From JAIQFF01 sp963725615 (lineage in GTDB: Bacteria > Acidobacteriota > Terriglobia > Terriglobales > Acidobacteriaceae), in NCBI GenBank assembly GCA_963725615.1, contig CAVRZO010000003.1:124001-188000 (forward strand): DNA of 64,000 nt. The letters are read 5' to 3'. Positions 42,519 to 53,364 of this stretch are shown here, piece by piece. The translations under genes were made by a program, and so were the position numbers. The notes beneath the pieces are model-generated. The model saw nothing but the letters and a program-made list of their open reading frames with translations. It was not told the DNA's origin and ran no database searches. Position 1 is the first letter of the stretch. Every line of letters starts with the position of its first letter.

Positions 42519-43565
42519 CTAGTTCAGGAAATACGTGCGGTAAAGCGTATCGCGCTGTGCCGGTTTGAATCCGGCGTCACGGATGATGCGGCGCAGTTCT
42601 TCTTCGGTAGTGCAATTGGTTACGCCAGCGGCACGCACCACATTTTCTTCGAGCATGACGGATCCCACGTCGTTGCCGCCGAAGCGCAGACCCATCTGGC
42701 AGACTTTCAATCCCTGCGTCACCCAGCTCGACTGCACATTCAGGAAGTTCGACAGGTACAACCGGGAAATGGCGAGAACTTTCAAGTATTCGACGGCCGT
42801 AGCCTCGTCCCAGTGACGGCCGCCGAGCGCGGTGTTCTGGGGCTGGAAGCTCCACGGGATAAATGCAGTGAAGCCGCCGGTTTCTTCCTGCAACTCGTAG
42901 AGCCGCTGAAAGTGGTTGACCCGGTTTTCGATGTTCTCGCCCACTCCAAACATCATGGTTGCGGTCGTGCGCATGCCCAACTGGTGCGCAGTGCGATGCA
43001 CGTTGATCCAGTCCTCGGTCAGGCACTTGAGCCGGGCGATCTTGTAGCGGACTTCATCATCAAGGATTTCCGCGCCGCCTCCCGGAATGGAATCGAGTCC
43101 GGCGTCGCGCAGGCGAATGATGGTGTCGCGAATGCTCAACCCGCTGTATTCCGCAATGGCGATGACTTCCGACGCCGAGTAGCAGTGCAGATGAACTTTC
43201 GGAAAGCGCTGCTTGATGCCGCTGAGCATCTTCTCGTGCCAGTCGATCTTCAGATCGGGATGCAAGCCACCCTGCATCAGCACGCCTGTACCGCCCAGTT
43301 CGACGGTCTCTCGGATCTTGTCGTAGATGGTGTCGAACTCGAGAATGTATCCCTCTTTAGCCGCCGGGCCCTTCAAAGGCCGGTAGAAAGCACAGAAAGT
43401 GCAGTACTCAGTGCAGAAATTCGTGTAATTAATGTTGCGGTCGATGACATAGGTCGCAACGCCTTCGGGATGCAGCCGGCGGCGCACCGCGTCAGCTTCC
43501 ATGCCGATGCCGATAAGGTCGTCGGAACGAAACAGGTCGAGGGCTTGCTCTTTGGTCAGGGACAT
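42519..43565 (-). CDS. mqnC: Cyclic dehypoxanthinyl futalosine synthase MqnC
   Basis: 348 residues. Radical SAM enzyme that cyclises dehypoxanthine futalosine in the alternative menaquinone pathway. The 4Fe-4S motif is CTEYCTFC (CxxxCxxC) near residue 50, preceded by VIDRNINYTNF. Later PGGGAEILDDEVR and TTATMMFGVGE are typical of the MqnC/MqnE/CofH group. MqnC is favoured over MqnE by IPWSFQPQNTAL. It is on the same strand as mqnD and mqnA, with unrelated genes between. Confidence 0.93.
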   Translation of the reverse strand: MSLTKEQALDLFRSDDLIGIGMEADAVRRRLHPEGVATYVIDRNINYTNFCTEYCTFCAFYRPLKGPAAKEGYILEFDTIYDKIRETVELGGTGVLMQGGLHPDLKIDWHEKMLSGIKQRFPKVHLHCYSASEVIAIAEYSGLSIRDTIIRLRDAGLDSIPGGGAEILDDEVRYKIARLKCLTEDWINVHRTAHQLGMRTTATMMFGVGENIENRVNHFQRLYELQEETGGFTAFIPWSFQPQNTALGGRHWDEATAVEYLKVLAISRLYLSNFLNVQSSWVTQGLKVCQMGLRFGGNDVGSVMLEENVVRAAGVTNCTTEEELRRIIRDAGFKPAQRDTLYRTYFLN

Positions 43566-43640
43566 CGCGTTTGGTACCGCTGCAGAGATTCTAGCGGATG
43601 CGGAGAACTATCTCCAAGCCGACTACACCACAATAGCCGG

Positions 43641-43714
43641 CTTCTTTGCGACCTTTGCGGAATCTTTGCGGTCAAAGGCTTTAACCGCAAAGTGCGCAAA
43701 GGTCGCAAAGAAAA
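43641..43714. repeat. Family C (CTTTGCG) palindrome
   Basis: Left arm with three CTTTGCG units and right arm with three CGCAAAG units around AAAGGCTTTAA. It starts 75 bases upstream of the mqnC ATG and ends 13 bases from the DedA stop. Confidence 0.85.
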
Positions 43715-43726
43715 GCGATCGACTAT

Positions 43727-44353
43727 CTAGGCCGTGGCAATCCGGCTCTTATACCGGTAGTACTGAACCAGGGAAACAATTCCGGCGATTACCGCGAGCC
43801 CGATCAGCGTAAACAGCGCCGGCTTGTAATATCGCGAAAAGAACCTGACGATGTGCCGTCCATAAATCGCTCCCAAGCCGGCCACTATGGTGAAGCGGAT
43901 TCCTCGACCGAGAGCGAGAGCCGCCACGAACTTCTTGCGCGAGTATTGCAGGGCGCCAGCGGCCAGCAGAAAGGGCACAATAGGAAAAGGTGGCGGCAAA
44001 ATGGCGGGCACCACAACCGCAAAGAATCCCCAACGCTCGAATCGATCAAAGACTTTCTCGGCTGTCTTCTTCGACAGCTTGCGTTCAAAGGCCTCTTTGC
44101 CGCCCTTCCGCGCCAAACCGTAGGTAATGTAGCCGCCGATGACCGCACCCACGGTAGCCATGAAGGCGTAATACCACCACAACTGGCTGTGGCGGGCGGC
44201 CAGAAGAATGGTCAGAACGTCCATGCTCCCCGGCAGGGGCACGATTGAGTTGTCCGCCAGTCCCAGCAGGACCAACCCCACACCACCCAGGTGCCGGAGC
44301 CAGCTCCACACGGACGCGGCAATCAAAAAGTGAACCTGAGCTAGCATTTCCAC
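43727..44353 (-). CDS. DedA/VTT-domain membrane protein
   Basis: 208 residues with about five spans. VTT-type features: LADNSIVPLPGSMDVLTILLA early, the re-entrant-loop region VGAVIGGYITYGLARKGG, the amphipathic FDRFERWGFFAVVVPAILPP and AAGALQYSRKKFVAALALGR. Related proteins are lipid scramblases or support membrane potential. A second in-frame ATG two codons in is equally possible as start. Confidence 0.85.
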   Translation of the reverse strand: MEMLAQVHFLIAASVWSWLRHLGGVGLVLLGLADNSIVPLPGSMDVLTILLAARHSQLWWYYAFMATVGAVIGGYITYGLARKGGKEAFERKLSKKTAEKVFDRFERWGFFAVVVPAILPPPFPIVPFLLAAGALQYSRKKFVAALALGRGIRFTIVAGLGAIYGRHIVRFFSRYYKPALFTLIGLAVIAGIVSLVQYYRYKSRIATA

Positions 44354-44404
44354 CTTAGAGGCACATTTTCAGTTACGAGTCGTACGACCAGAATGGATGA
44401 GCTG

Positions 44405-45241
44405 CTAACTGGCGGCAATTTTGGCCACATCGAGAAATCGCAATTCGGGCGCCACCGGCAACACTCCACACTCGCTGGCATAACGGTAGAAGAGTTGCAA
44501 TCCGTCCAGGCACGCGGGATCAAGATCATAGTAAATATTCTCGGTCAGATAGACTCTGATCTCGGCCTCGCTCAAACCCAGGCGGGGCGCCCATTCTCGA
44601 GCGATCCGGTCCAGACTGGCGGGCTGTAGGCCGTGGTCACGCGACTCCTGAAATATGGCAGCCAGATCGAGGGCCGGTGGAGCATTCCTCAAAGCCGCCT
44701 GCCGTACTGCCCACAACGCGAATACAAAAGGCTTGCCGGTCAGGCGAATCCATTCTTCGGCCAGGTCGTACGTCCGGTACCGGGAGCGATCCACCTTGAG
44801 CGCAGGATCGCCAATCACCAGACCCGCGTCGTGCTGGGCCATCATCTTTTCTATGTCTGGCGCCATGGGCGTGAAGCTCCTGCCCGGGCCCCACCATTTT
44901 GCGAACAAGACTTTGGTCAGCGCTACCGAAGTGAGCGAAGAGGTATCGAGCGCAACCGAGCGGATCTGGTCCAACGGAACTTTGCTCACCAGAAGGATAG
45001 AGCGGACCGGCCGCCGGGAAGCGATCGCCACACCGGGCAGGATCGCCAGACCCGGAATGCTGGCATACGCGGCCGCCGGAATGATCCCAATGTCTGCCGT
45101 TCCCGCAGCCAGGTCCGCGGCGCATTGCGAAGGGACGGTATAGGAGATATCGAAGGCGGTGCCGGCGTCTCCATGCTCGAAATCCCACATCAGTGGGGCA
45201 GTATTAAGGTAGGAAATCGCGGAAATACGAAGGCGTTTCAT
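44405..45241 (-). CDS. mqnA: Chorismate dehydratase MqnA (futalosine pathway)
   Basis: 278 residues. Removes water from chorismate to make 3-enolpyruvylbenzoate, the first step of futalosine-route menaquinone synthesis. Seen: ISAISYLNTAPLMWDFE at the start, AAGTADIGIIPAAAYASI, and the substrate-side LDTSSLTSVALTKVLF. It shares the two-lobed binding-protein fold with MqnD. Same strand as mqnC and mqnD; mqnB and mqnE are not in the window. Confidence 0.92.
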   Translation of the reverse strand: MKRLRISAISYLNTAPLMWDFEHGDAGTAFDISYTVPSQCAADLAAGTADIGIIPAAAYASIPGLAILPGVAIASRRPVRSILLVSKVPLDQIRSVALDTSSLTSVALTKVLFAKWWGPGRSFTPMAPDIEKMMAQHDAGLVIGDPALKVDRSRYRTYDLAEEWIRLTGKPFVFALWAVRQAALRNAPPALDLAAIFQESRDHGLQPASLDRIAREWAPRLGLSEAEIRVYLTENIYYDLDPACLDGLQLFYRYASECGVLPVAPELRFLDVAKIAAS

Positions 45242-45357
45242 GCGGCCATTGTTCTAGTTTGAATGTTTGATCTTAACAGAGCTATGTGTCGAGTGACCTT
45301 GACATCGTTTTTCGCGGATGTAAGAGTCCGCGAGTCAGACGATGTGGAGGTGGTAAA

Positions 45358-46527
45358 GTGCCTGAAGCCCTGGCGGTTTGTCCCAAGTCCAGCGAAAGCC
45401 TTGCCCTGCAATGGCTCGCGCTTGCCCTCACCCCTCGCCTCGGTCCTACCCGGGCGCGGCGGCTGGTCGAACACTTCGGCGGAGTCGAGAACATTTTCAA
45501 GGCATCATTGACAGAACTCGAAGCCACCGGCATCCAGACCGTTTCGGCGCAATCTCTCGGTACCGGTCAGTCCATGGAACTGGCCCATGATGAGCTAGGT
45601 AAAGTAGCGGCTGCCGGTGTTTCCGTCGTCTGTCTGGATGATTCCACCTATCCGGCACAGTTGAAGCAGATCTACGATCCGCCGCTCATCCTTTATGTGC
45701 GCGGAAGTGTGGATGCGATCACCCAGCCGGGGATTGCGGTCGTAGGCACTCGCCACCCCACACCGTACGGATTGGGCATGGCTGAGCGGTTGGCATGCGA
45801 TCTCGCGAACCGCGGCCTGGTGATTTTCAGCGGCCTGGCCCGCGGCGTGGACGCTGCCGCACATCGCGGCGCCATCCACGCCAAAGGGAAAACGGTGGCG
45901 GTTTTCGGCACCGGCGTGGACATCATTTATCCCAAGGAAAACAGCCGGATCACGGAGCAGATGCTGACCCTGGGTGGCGCGCTGATCTCTGAATTTCCCA
46001 TGAACACGTTCGCCGCGCCGCAAAACTTTCCCATTCGCAATCGCATCATCAGCGGCATTTCAATCGGCGTGCTGGTGGTGGAGGCGGCGGAATACAGCGG
46101 CACCCGGATCACTTCGCGCTGCGCCCTGGAGCAGAATCGTGAAGTCTTCGCCGTCCCCGGCAACGTGACTAACAAGAACTCGTGGGGCCCCAACACCCTG
46201 ATCAAACAAGGCGCCAAACTGACTGCGACGTGGGAAGACGTTTGGGAAGAACTCCCTGCAGGAGTACGACTTGCGCTGATTCCCGCCACCGGCGATGAAT
46301 CTCAGGTGGGCAAGACCGCATCTCTATTCGGGGAAAGCGAACTGCCCCCACACGAAAGAAAGATCCTGAAACTTCTGAAAGCCGACGAAGCCACTCACAT
46401 CGACGAGATTGTGGAACTGCTGGAGCTGGATATGTCGTCGTCCGAAATATTCGCTGCGTTGTTCGAGCTGGAGCTGGCAGGGAAAGTGAAGCAGATGCCG
46501 GGGAAGAATTTTGTAAAAAGCTTTTAG
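45358..46527 (+). CDS. dprA: DNA-processing protein DprA
   Basis: 389 residues. Loads RecA onto incoming single-stranded DNA in transformation. N-terminal helical domain (LALTPRLGPTRARRLVEHFGG), Rossmann-like core with GIAVVGTRHPTPYG and FSGLARGVDAAAHRGAI, and a C-terminal winged helix (ATHIDEIVELLELDMSSSEI). The GTG at 45358 is preferred because GGAGG lies 7 bases upstream and the protein then starts at the normal family position; an in-frame ATG at 45286 adds 24 unlikely residues. The stop codon is directly followed by a heptad array. Confidence 0.93.
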   Translation: MPEALAVCPKSSESLALQWLALALTPRLGPTRARRLVEHFGGVENIFKASLTELEATGIQTVSAQSLGTGQSMELAHDELGKVAAAGVSVVCLDDSTYPAQLKQIYDPPLILYVRGSVDAITQPGIAVVGTRHPTPYGLGMAERLACDLANRGLVIFSGLARGVDAAAHRGAIHAKGKTVAVFGTGVDIIYPKENSRITEQMLTLGGALISEFPMNTFAAPQNFPIRNRIISGISIGVLVVEAAEYSGTRITSRCALEQNREVFAVPGNVTNKNSWGPNTLIKQGAKLTATWEDVWEELPAGVRLALIPATGDESQVGKTASLFGESELPPHERKILKLLKADEATHIDEIVELLELDMSSSEIFAALFELELAGKVKQMPGKNFVKSF

Positions 46528-46545
46528 AGCAGCTTTCAGCTCTCA
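46528..46545. repeat. Left heptad array of the four-helix-bundle element (family B, copy 6L)
   Basis: AGCTTTC and AGCTCTC units begin within a few bases of the dprA stop codon. They are inverted relative to the right array at 46908-46949. Confidence 0.75.
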
Positions 46546-46570
46546 GTTAACCCAGGCATGCGAGGCGAAT

Positions 46571-46929
46571 ATGCAGAGTTTCAGAAACTTGAAGGTTTGG
46601 AGAAGGCACACGTTCTTACGCTTGATGTGTATAAATCCAGTAAGGGATTTCCGCGGGATGAACTCTATGGCTTGACCGGTCAGATGAGAAGATCCTCGGC
46701 CTCAATCGGAGCGAACATTGCCGAGGGATGTTGCCGAAAAGGTGACATCGAGTTGGGGCGCTTCCTGCAAATTGCGATGGGGTCAGCCAGTGAACTGGAG
46801 TACCAATTGCTACTGGCACGCGACCTGGAAATTATGAAGTCGCTTGATTTTCAGCGGCTTTCGAGCGAAGTAATAGAGGTGAAGAAGATGCTGGCAGCAC
46901 TCATCCACAAGTTGAGAGCTGATAGCTGA
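46571..46929 (+). CDS. Four-helix-bundle protein (S23/23S rRNA IVP, Avd-like), apparent 1-base deletion
   Basis: Small all-helical protein of the S23 intervening-sequence family, structurally like the Avd accessory protein of diversity-generating retroelements. Core motifs: FPRDELYGLTGQMRRSSASI, ANIAEGCCRKGD and FLQIAMGSASELEYQLLLAR. The ATG at 46571 has GAGG five bases before it and encodes MQSFRNLKVW, the usual family start, but that frame is lost at GTTTGGAGAAGG (~46600). One more G restores KVWEKAHVLTL. The unbroken frame from 46558 (MRGEYAEFQKLEGLEKAH, 123 aa) has no ribosome site and reads the N-terminus in the wrong frame. The last residues and stop are encoded by the right heptad array. 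Confidence 0.85.
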
Positions 46930-46949
46930 GAGCTGACAGCTGATAGCTT
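46908..46949. repeat. Right heptad array of the four-helix-bundle element (family B, copy 6R)
   Basis: Five heptads of the form GANAGCT (GAGAGCT, GATAGCT, GAGAGCT, GACAGCT, GATAGCT), overlapping the end of the gene so that its TGA stop is inside the array. They are the reverse complement type of the left array. Confidence 0.85.
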
Positions 46950-47003
46950 TTTCCACCGCATTCATGCTAGCTTCAAAACCAGTAACCACCATCAGAGGAC
47001 ACA

Positions 47004-49490
<2,487 letters not shown>

Positions 49491-49542
49491 TTTTAACGTC
49501 CAGCCCGGCCAGACTCTGCCCGGGCACACCTGCGAGGATTGA

Positions 49543-49974
49543 ATGGCAAAACCCACTGCTGCCGATGCGGAACTGATTCTCAAACTGTACGATCTTCGCC
49601 GCGAACCTGAGCTGCGCAAAGCGCGGCATTGGTGGGTGGTGACTTTCTCGCCTCAGTCTGCGGACGACTTTATGAAAGTCTCAGGTGCATTTGGGACGCA
49701 GGAGAACAACTGGCTGCGGCAGGTGATGGGGTACTGGGGAATTGCCTCGTCGCTGGTGAATCACGGCGCCTTGAACCGTGAACTCTTCCTCGAACCCAGC
49801 TTTTGCGGAGAGATGGTTCTCATCTACGCCAAGGTGAAACCATTTCTGAAAGAGCTGCGAGAGAAGATGAAGAACCAGGATTTTCTCGGCGGGATCGAAT
49901 CTCTGATCATGAGCACGAAGAAAAGTCGCGAGTTTCTTAAGCGCATGGAAACTAACCTGGCTGCCCAGCGCTAG
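49543..49974 (+). CDS. Conserved hypothetical protein, 143 aa
   Basis: No signal peptide or membrane span. Mixed helix/strand composition with a Trp pair (ARHWWVVTFSP), a short glycine-containing centre (MGYWGIASSLVNHGAL) and a charged helical tail (KVKPFLKELREKMKNQDF). GAGGATTGA lies before the ATG. It follows topA by 52 bases on the same strand, so co-transcription is likely. I do not recognise the family; the length, good start signal and even composition support a real gene. Confidence 0.75.
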   Translation: MAKPTAADAELILKLYDLRREPELRKARHWWVVTFSPQSADDFMKVSGAFGTQENNWLRQVMGYWGIASSLVNHGALNRELFLEPSFCGEMVLIYAKVKPFLKELREKMKNQDFLGGIESLIMSTKKSREFLKRMETNLAAQR

Positions 49975-50000
49975 ACCACGGCAGTAGGCACCAATTCTCA

Positions 50001-50036
50001 ACAGCTAGAAGCCAGGAGCTAGAAGCTCGTAGCTTC
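50001..50036. repeat. Family B heptad array (copy 7)
   Basis: AGCTAGA, AGCCAGG, AGCTAGA, AGCTCGT, AGCTTC. It ends one base before the mlaF stop codon, between converging genes. Confidence 0.65.
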
Positions 50037-50037
50037 T

Positions 50038-50886
50038 TTATGCGATGTACTCGCGGATGTACTCGTCCCGGGTACGCGCGAGTTCGTCCAGATCACCATC
50101 GAAGATGACTTTCCCGTCGCGCAGGATGAGAAAAGCCATCGGCACCTCGCAGTGGACGCCCTTGGGCAGCGGCATCATCTTGTTGGCCGTGCGGTCGAAA
50201 TAGTGGGTAGCCATAATGAAAGCGTCCTGCAGGCGGTGGGTAACCATCAGTGAGCTGGTCTTGTAGACGTCGCGCTGTTTCACGATGAGTTCGACGATGG
50301 TGGTGGAGGTCACCGGATCCAATCCGCCGGTGGGCGAATCGTACAGCAGGATTTCGGGTTGCGTGACGATAGCACGTGCAATGGCCACCCGGCGGCGCAT
50401 TCCGCCGGAAAGTTCCGAGGGGAACATATCCACGGTCCGTTCCAGCTCCACGAAACTCAGCGCCTCGCGTACCCGGCCCTCGATCTCGTCTTCGGGGACA
50501 CTACCTTCTTCCATCAAACGGAAGGCAACATTTTCCCGCACGGTGCGGGAATCAAAAAGCGCGCTCTCCTGAAACACCATACCGATCTGGCGCCGTAAGT
50601 CGAACAATGCATTTTCGGTCATCTGGGTCACTTCTTCACCGAGAACGTAGATGCGGCCCGAATCCGGTTTCATCAATCCCAGCGCCAGCTTGAGAATGAT
50701 GCTCTTGCCTGAGCCTGCAACTCCGAAAATGGCTTTCGTTTCCCCATGCGGGAGCCGGAAAGAAATGTTGTCGAGAACCACCTTGTCGTCAAATGCGAGA
50801 GTCACGTTCTCGAAGCGGATGGCCTCGCCGCCTTTCTGCTTTGCGGCGGGCGTACGCGTGTCGAGCGGCAGTGTCGGAGCAGACAT
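50038..50886 (-). CDS. mlaF: MlaF-type ABC ATPase of a lipid-transport system, atypical Walker B
   Basis: 282 residues. Powers MlaE-type phospholipid transport between inner and outer membrane. Seen: Walker A GVAGSGKS, Q-loop GMVFQESALFDS, signature LSGGMRRRVAIARAI and switch histidine VTHRLQDAF. The Walker B region reads ILLYDSPTGGLDP: the catalytic glutamate normally after Asp is Ser (codons GAT TCG). Either activity is low or another residue substitutes. It starts 3 bases after mlaE. Confidence 0.88.
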   Translation of the reverse strand: MSAPTLPLDTRTPAAKQKGGEAIRFENVTLAFDDKVVLDNISFRLPHGETKAIFGVAGSGKSIILKLALGLMKPDSGRIYVLGEEVTQMTENALFDLRRQIGMVFQESALFDSRTVRENVAFRLMEEGSVPEDEIEGRVREALSFVELERTVDMFPSELSGGMRRRVAIARAIVTQPEILLYDSPTGGLDPVTSTTIVELIVKQRDVYKTSSLMVTHRLQDAFIMATHYFDRTANKMMPLPKGVHCEVPMAFLILRDGKVIFDGDLDELARTRDEYIREYIA

Positions 50887-50889
50887 CGC

Positions 50890-51693
50890 TTATCGGTATC
50901 CCAGGAGAGCAATGAGGAGCTTAGTGACAAAGAAATCGACGACGAGGATGAGCACCGAGGCGACGACGACCGCCTGAGTGGTGGAGCGCCCTACGCCCTG
51001 TGTGCCACCGCGGGTCGACATGCCGAAATAGCAGCCCACAGTGGAGATCACAAATCCGAAGAGGACGGGCTTGATCAGCCCGGTCGTCACATCGCGCCAG
51101 ACCAGCGATTGCCAGGCGGACGTCCAATACTGCCGCGAATCCAAACCCAGCAACAGGCTCGAGACCATGTTTCCACCGACCAGGCCAAGCAGGTCGGAGA
51201 TGATGGTCAGGAAAAACAGCATGACCACGGTGGCCACCACGCGCGGCGTCACTAGCTTCTTGGTGGGATCCGTGCCCAGCGCGCGCATGGCATCGATCTG
51301 CTCGGTCACGGTCATCGAGCCCAGTTCGCTGGCCATGCCGGAAGAGTTGCGGCCCGCAACCATCAGGCCAGTAATAACCGGCCCCAGTTCGGTGACCATG
51401 CCGACCGACACCAGTTGGGCGATCAGGGTGAGGGAACCAAACCGCGAAAGCGTGCTGGCGCTGTTCAGAGCCAGCACCGCGCCGGTGAAGCCGCCAGTCA
51501 GGATGACGATGGGCAGCGAACCCACGCCGATGAGGTCTGCCTGCTGGATCATGTCGGTGACATACAGCGGGCGGCGGAAAAGATTAGCCAGAGATTGGCC
51601 GGTAAGCAAGGCGTAGTCCTGCAGCGCCTTGACCTTCTCCTTGGCGAAATCAGCGGGCGATCTAAGCGGGATCTGTATATCCCCAGCTGCCAT
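50890..51693 (-). CDS. mlaE: MlaE-family lipid ABC transporter permease
   Basis: 267 residues, about five spans. Characteristic segments: LPIVILTGGFTGAVLALNSA, VTELGPVITGLMVAGRNSSG, and the coupling region TEQIDAMRALGTDPTKKLV. It forms the membrane part of the transporter with the ATPase encoded next. No MCE-domain (MlaD) gene is adjacent in the window, so the periplasmic component must be elsewhere. Confidence 0.93.
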   Translation of the reverse strand: MAAGDIQIPLRSPADFAKEKVKALQDYALLTGQSLANLFRRPLYVTDMIQQADLIGVGSLPIVILTGGFTGAVLALNSASTLSRFGSLTLIAQLVSVGMVTELGPVITGLMVAGRNSSGMASELGSMTVTEQIDAMRALGTDPTKKLVTPRVVATVVMLFFLTIISDLLGLVGGNMVSSLLLGLDSRQYWTSAWQSLVWRDVTTGLIKPVLFGFVISTVGCYFGMSTRGGTQGVGRSTTQAVVVASVLILVVDFFVTKLLIALLGYR

Positions 51694-51727
51694 GCAGTGT
51701 GGCCTCTATCTGGAGGAACTATAGCAG

Positions 51728-51912
51728 ACGGCGGACGTCAGACGTCAGACCTTGGACCTCGGGCGTCAGCCCCTCGGATCTCGGACGTCGGATGTCGGAC
51801 TTTACACCTAGGCCTTAGGCATTTTCGACGATTTCTTAGAGACAACATGGAGGCAGCCGATATCTCTCTAGGCTGCGATGCGATGGAAGAGCCGAGGTCC
51901 GAGGTCCGGAGT
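51728..51912. repeat. Family B heptad arrays (copy 8), inverted pair with a ~80-base centre
   Basis: Left part (51728-51808) has about ten units such as GACGTCA, GACCTTG, GACCTCG, GGCGTCA and GACGTCG. Right part (51888-51912) has GAGGTCC, GAGGTCC, GGAGTCT, roughly complementary to the GACCTCG units. It lies between the mlaE start and the response-regulator stop. No gene seen in the centre. Confidence 0.65.
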
Positions 51913-51933
51913 CTGGTGGCCGGGGTCCGCTTT

Positions 51934-53364
51934 CTACTCCCGTACTTTCTTCTTGATTTCAATATTCAGGCGCTTGATTTTCTGGTTCAGGGTGGAGAGC
52001 GGCACGTGGAAGCGTTCGGCGGCCTCGGTCTGGTTCCAGTTACATTTCTCGAGCATGTCGAGGATGATGTGGCGCTCGCAGTCTTCCACGATATCGAACA
52101 GGGAAGCATCGCCGCGATGCTCCATCATCGGAACCGGAGTGCCGCGTCCCACAATCACGTCGGGGAGAAGTTCGGGTCCAACGTCCTGGCTGGAGGAGAG
52201 GACGACCGCCCGCTCGATCACATTTTCCAGCTCACGCACATTGCCCGGCCACGAGTAGGAGAGTAACGGGCGCAGTCCTTCCGGCGTCATTCTTCGGCGA
52301 GGACGCTCGTTTTCGTCCGAATACCTCGTCAGGAAGAAGTCCACCAGCAGCGGGATGTCTTCTCTTCGCTGTCGCAGCGGCGGAAGGTCAACCGTGATGA
52401 CATTCAGGCGATAGAACAGGTCGTCACGAAACCTGCCCTCACGGACCAGTTGCTTCAGGTCCACGTTAGTGGCCGCGATGATGCGGACATCGGCCTGAAT
52501 CTCATGAACGCCGCCCAGATGCATGAATTTTCTGTCCTGCAGCACGCGTAGAATCTTGCTCTGCGTGTCCATGCTCATGGTGCCGATTTCGTCGAGGAAC
52601 AAGGTTCCGCGGTCGGCAATCTCGAACAGGCCCTTTTTCGAGGCGATGGCACTGGTGAAGGCGCCCTTGACGTGCCCGAACAGCGTGGATTCGAGCAAAT
52701 CCGGCGGCATCGAGCCGGTATTCACCGGGACAAACGCCCGGTCGCGTCGCGGCGAGTTCAAGTGAATGGCTTTGGCGATCAGCTCTTTGCCGGTCCCGCT
52801 TTCGCCTTGCAGGAGGATGGTGGAGCGGCTGGGCGCAACCTGCGCCACCAGATCGAAAATCTTCAGCATGGGCTCGCTCTTGCCCACGATGTTTTCAAAG
52901 TTGTAGCGCTGCTTGAGTGCGCGCTTGAGCTGAACGTTCTCCGCTTCCGTGCGATGGCGGGCGACGGCGGTGCGAATGTCCGCCAGCAATTTTTCGTTGT
53001 CCCACGGCTTCTGGACGAAATTCGTGGCTCCGGCTTGCATCGCCTTCACCGCATTTTCTACCGTGCCGTACGCGGTGATCATGATGACGGCCAGCTGCGG
53101 GTCGTGTACGTGAAGCTCCGCCAGCAGATCAATGCCGTTGCGGTCGGGCAGAGCCAGGTCGAGCAGGACGAGGTCGTACGGACGGCTTCCGATGCGGGTC
53201 AGACCCTCGTCGGCGGTGGCGGCCGACTGGACGGTGTAGCCTTCCATCTCCAGCAGGGTCTCCAGCGACTCGCGGATGGCGGCTTCGTCGTCGATGATCA
53301 GCACGGAACCCGCGGAGGCGCTATCGCCCACGCTATGGCGCGGCATCGTGGCCAGTTCAGACAT
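51934..53364 (-). CDS. Sigma-54-dependent response regulator (NtrC family), GAFTSA variant
   Basis: 476 residues. Receiver domain ~20-135 with phospho-Asp in DLVLLDLALPDRNG, AAA+ domain ~160-400 with Walker A GESGTGKE, LFLDEIGTMSMDTQSK (Walker B) and FRDDLFYRLNV, and a Fis-type HTH at the C-terminus (NQTEAAERFHVPLSTLNQKI). The sigma-54 contact loop reads GHVKGAFTSAIA, GAFTSA rather than GAFTGA. The ATG at 53364 overlaps the kinase gene by eight bases, so the pair is coupled; a longer frame from 53448 is a kinase shadow. Targets unknown. Confidence 0.93.
   Translation of the reverse strand: MSELATMPRHSVGDSASAGSVLIIDDEAAIRESLETLLEMEGYTVQSAATADEGLTRIGSRPYDLVLLDLALPDRNGIDLLAELHVHDPQLAVIMITAYGTVENAVKAMQAGATNFVQKPWDNEKLLADIRTAVARHRTEAENVQLKRALKQRYNFENIVGKSEPMLKIFDLVAQVAPSRSTILLQGESGTGKELIAKAIHLNSPRRDRAFVPVNTGSMPPDLLESTLFGHVKGAFTSAIASKKGLFEIADRGTLFLDEIGTMSMDTQSKILRVLQDRKFMHLGGVHEIQADVRIIAATNVDLKQLVREGRFRDDLFYRLNVITVDLPPLRQRREDIPLLVDFFLTRYSDENERPRRRMTPEGLRPLLSYSWPGNVRELENVIERAVVLSSSQDVGPELLPDVIVGRGTPVPMMEHRGDASLFDIVEDCERHIILDMLEKCNWNQTEAAERFHVPLSTLNQKIKRLNIEIKKKVRE

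Noticed and set aside
46571..46929. Diversity-generating retroelement (Avd-like protein)
   Set aside because: No reverse transcriptase and no template/variable repeat pair were seen nearby; only the fold family is shared.
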